A stretch of 8,068 nt of DNA from CAKSXP01 sp964539115 (GTDB taxonomy: Bacteria > Bacillota > Clostridia > Oscillospirales > Oscillospiraceae), in contig CAZIHY010000095.1 in the NCBI GenBank assembly GCA_964539115.1, forward strand, positions 1 through 8,068, in the 5' to 3' direction. Position 1 is the first letter of the stretch. Every line of letters starts with the position of its first letter. A model generated the notes under the pieces. It saw only the letters and a program-made list of their open reading frames with translations. It was not told the origin of the DNA and searched no databases. This document shows positions 6,304-8,068 of this stretch, piece after piece. The translations under genes were made by a program, and so were the position numbers.

Positions 6304-7670
6304 TATTTACTCTCCTTTTCCGTTTTATCAACAAGGAACGGCGAGACGACGCTGTCCCAATTGCTCAACATTATGTCAACCAATTTGGGGTCGTAAAGTT
6401 TTTCACGCTGACTGAGGAGAGTGCCGCGGCATTCAGGCTCGCCGCAGCCTTCGCGCAGAAGCTTTTCAACATCCCCACAGAGCAATATGATCCTCGACGA
6501 GAGCGGGATAGTCTCGCCCGTGAGAGCGCGGGGGCCGCTTCCGTCCCAATGCTCGGCGCAGGACTCCAGAGCAAGGCAGACTTTATCCGGACAGCCGGCG
6601 GATCGCAGCAGCTCCGCGCCCTCCGCTTCGCTGCCTGATATGAGATTGACGCCCCAAAGCGCGGCTGCGGTCTCGGCACAGGCGGCGTCATATGCGCTGA
6701 TGCGTATAAAACCGCAGAGTGCGGATGTAAACTTCGCGGTATTTTCTGAGTGCCCTTCCATATTAGGGACCCGGCGTTCCGCTGCGTTCACAATAGGGGA
6801 GAGGATGCTCCTGTAACCGAAGAGGGATACGGGTTCGCGCTCGGCGCGGTACGCTGCGATACGCGAAGGCTTTTTTCTCGACGCGGCAGCTTTTTCTGCG
6901 CGCCAGAACAGGTCCATGCGTTCGATGCTCCGGCGGTAGCGTCCGTTTTTCAGATTCGGGAAAGATTCGATCAGACGCTTCTGGACAGGCGTGCGGTTTT
7001 CCGCAAGTGCGCGGTATTTTTCGCGCAGCTGCTCGAGTTCCTCCTTGCCGCTGTCGAGTTTTTCCCGCACATCGATCGCATTCTCCGCAAGGGAGGCGCC
7101 GATATGGTCGGATACGTCATGGAATTTTTCCGCGAGCTCTTCCATGCGGATGAGACGGTGCTTCATCGTGATGGCGGCGGAGATGGAGACGACGGCGTCT
7201 GCGATCATCGCAGCGGCAAAAACGCATATGAGGATGGTTCCAAGAGTGTGCGGGATCCAGCTGACGGCACGCATAATGATGGGGTGGATAACATCCATGA
7301 CAACAACGCAGGCGACGCCCCACATGAGCGAGAAACGCAGACATATGTATCCCATCAGATTGAAGGGCTCGTTGGAATAGTCCCACCATTTGTCGCGGAA
7401 GAACTTCTCAAGAACGAATCCCGTAAGAAACTCGAGAGCAGAAGTGAGTATCACCGAGCCGAAAAAGAGAATGGGCAGGCTTGATTTCAGCGGCGTCAGG
7501 CAGACGACTACAGCGAGCACCCCGAAGCCGTAAATAGGGCAGACGGGGCCGTTGAGAAAGCCGCGGTTGATAAATTTGCCGTGGCTTGCGGCTTGGAACA
7601 CGACCTCCGTGCACCAGCCAAAGAAAGAATAGATCAGGAATATCCAGACCGCTTCATAAAAATCAGGCAA
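6303..7670 (-). CDS. PF06541-type membrane protein fused to a degenerate HD-GYP-like domain
   Basis: Residues 1-~170 match the family annotated as putative ABC transporter permease (PF06541): W-I-F-L-I-Y-S-F-F-G-W-C near the start, N-R-G-F-L-N-G-P-V-C-P-I-Y-G-F-G (35-50), and about five membrane segments (5-25, 45-62, 66-86, 108-130, 141-166). A charged, probably coiled-coil stretch (~172-225) and the R-L-I-E-S-F-P-N-L-K block (232-241) complete the usual PF06541 protein. The remaining ~200 residues are extra. Residues ~300-447 align by eye with HD-GYP phosphodiesterases: G-H307-S-E-N-T, then A-A-A-L-W-G-V where the HD motif should be, E-H-W-D-G-S-G-P-R-A-L-T-G-E-T-I-P-L (373-390), R-I-I-L-L-C-G-D (393-400) and Y-D-P-K-L-V (426-431). 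The catalytic HD and HH residues and the Tyr of GYP are missing, so hydrolysis of cyclic-di-GMP is unlikely. Start is TTG with AGGAG 8 bases upstream. Transport function is unproven for the family. Confidence 0.8.
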   Translation of the reverse strand: MPDFYEAVWIFLIYSFFGWCTEVVFQAASHGKFINRGFLNGPVCPIYGFGVLAVVVCLTPLKSSLPILFFGSVILTSALEFLTGFVLEKFFRDKWWDYSNEPFNLMGYICLRFSLMWGVACVVVMDVIHPIIMRAVSWIPHTLGTILICVFAAAMIADAVVSISAAITMKHRLIRMEELAEKFHDVSDHIGASLAENAIDVREKLDSGKEELEQLREKYRALAENRTPVQKRLIESFPNLKNGRYRRSIERMDLFWRAEKAAASRKKPSRIAAYRAEREPVSLFGYRSILSPIVNAAERRVPNMEGHSENTAKFTSALCGFIRISAYDAACAETAAALWGVNLISGSEAEGAELLRSAGCPDKVCLALESCAEHWDGSGPRALTGETIPLSSRIILLCGDVEKLLREGCGEPECRGTLLSQREKLYDPKLVDIMLSNWDSVVSPFLVDKTEKESK

Positions 7671-7678
7671 TGTTCACA

Positions 7679-7683
7679 CTCCT
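7679..7683 (-). promoter_or_regulatory. Ribosome binding site for a TTG start at 7670
   Basis: On the - strand AGGAG is followed by 8 bases and then TTG, whose reading frame opens with the expected N-terminus of the PF06541 family. There is no ATG or GTG at this position, and the next in-frame Met falls inside the membrane domain. The site therefore supports a non-canonical TTG start. It lies in the 20-base gap after the DUF308 gene. Confidence 0.7.
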
Positions 7684-7690
7684 ATTACGA

Positions 7691-8068
7691 TCATACGTCG
7701 GTACAATCGACGTCAATATAATCCTGGTCCCGTTTGACGGAGCGCTGGGATCTTTTTATCTGGTACGAGAGTGAGCAGACAGACCAGATGTCCAGAACGC
7801 CGGTGACTATAAGCGCAATGCCGATGAAGCGCAGGAGCAGAGCGGCCGTCTCAAAGGGATTGGTCACCATGATGACGCCAAGCACGGCGGTCACAATGGT
7901 GATTATAAGGGAAAGCCACCAGCTTGAAACGCGCAGGCGCAGCATGTCGACAGTATTCTGGAGCTTTACCAGACTGTCGATGAGGACAGCGATGCCGATA
8001 ACAGTTGGCATTATGGACATTAGAAGCTGCGGCTTTGCGAAAATAAATATACCGCTGCAGAGAAGGAG
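7691..8068 (-). CDS. DUF308/HdeD-like membrane protein, 5' part outside the window
   Basis: The frame stays open from the TGA at 7691-7693 to the right edge of the window, so the gene is partial at its N-terminus. An internal Met at 8020 gives a 109-residue product but is not likely to be the start, because the 16 codons before it encode a hydrophobic stretch (L-L-L-C-S-G-I-F-I-F) that belongs to the same membrane repeat. What is visible is about 125 residues with several membrane segments and the HdeD/DUF308 pattern of repeated G-I-x-x-x-x-x-P hairpins, for example L-G-V-I-M-V-T-N-P followed by F-I-G-I-A-L-I-V-T-G-V. It ends in a basic then acidic cytosolic tail (Q-I-K-R-S-Q-R-S then D-Q-D-Y-I-D-V-D). 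HdeD is linked to acid resistance in E. coli, but the role of clostridial DUF308 proteins is not known. It is the first visible gene of a three-gene - strand cluster. Confidence 0.75.
   Translation of the reverse strand, partial: LLLCSGIFIFAKPQLLMSIMPTVIGIAVLIDSLVKLQNTVDMLRLRVSSWWLSLIITIVTAVLGVIMVTNPFETAALLLRFIGIALIVTGVLDIWSVCSLSYQIKRSQRSVKRDQDYIDVDCTDV

Noticed and set aside
7691..8020. DUF308 gene as a complete 109-residue protein starting at 8020.
   Set aside because: The frame stays open to the window edge and the extra codons continue the hydrophobic repeat. DUF308 proteins are usually longer, so the gene is better called partial.

Overview
The window looks like a chromosomal segment from a moderately GC-rich member of the Clostridia, probably near the Oscillospiraceae. 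This rests on three things: the style of the S-layer-homology protein (triple SLH with an A-R-I-H-x-I-Y type linker), the presence of an HdeD/DUF308 gene and a PF06541 membrane protein, and strong AGGAGG-type ribosome binding sites throughout. The family-level placement is inference. Gene density is very high, no intergenic stretch exceeds 300 bases, and I see no mobile element, tRNA, rRNA or CRISPR.

Left part (1-1904). An intrinsic terminator at 20-49 closes an upstream gene that lies outside the window. A 64-base leader then precedes a + strand FAD-dependent oxidoreductase that carries a short C-terminal Rieske [2Fe-2S] segment (115-1416). Convergent with it, only 23 bases away, is a leaderless (predicted cytosolic) Cu/Zn superoxide dismutase family protein (1440-1904, - strand). 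Both are redox proteins, so this end looks like a small oxidative-stress or redox neighbourhood.

Middle part (1905-4946). A complete proline-biosynthesis operon, proB-proA-proC, runs on the + strand from a recognisable extended -10 promoter (TTGAAA, 18 bases, TGC-TATATT). The three enzymes convert glutamate to glutamyl-5-phosphate, to glutamate-5-semialdehyde / pyrroline-5-carboxylate, to proline. ProB is the short form without a PUA domain. The operon ends at a perfect 16-bp hairpin with U-tracts on both sides, which also serves the convergent cluster on the other strand.

Right part (4981-8068, all on the - strand). This is an apparent three-gene transcription unit read from right to left: a partial DUF308/HdeD-like membrane protein running off the right edge, a PF06541-type membrane protein with a fused degenerate HD-GYP-like domain, and a secreted SLH protein with a DUF2927-like C-terminal domain. 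The last two genes overlap in a TAATG junction. This cluster is the least ordinary part of the window: a membrane protein with an apparently dead cyclic-dinucleotide phosphodiesterase module, translationally coupled to a cell-wall-anchored protein with a zincin-like domain whose HExxH motif appears to read EExxQ.
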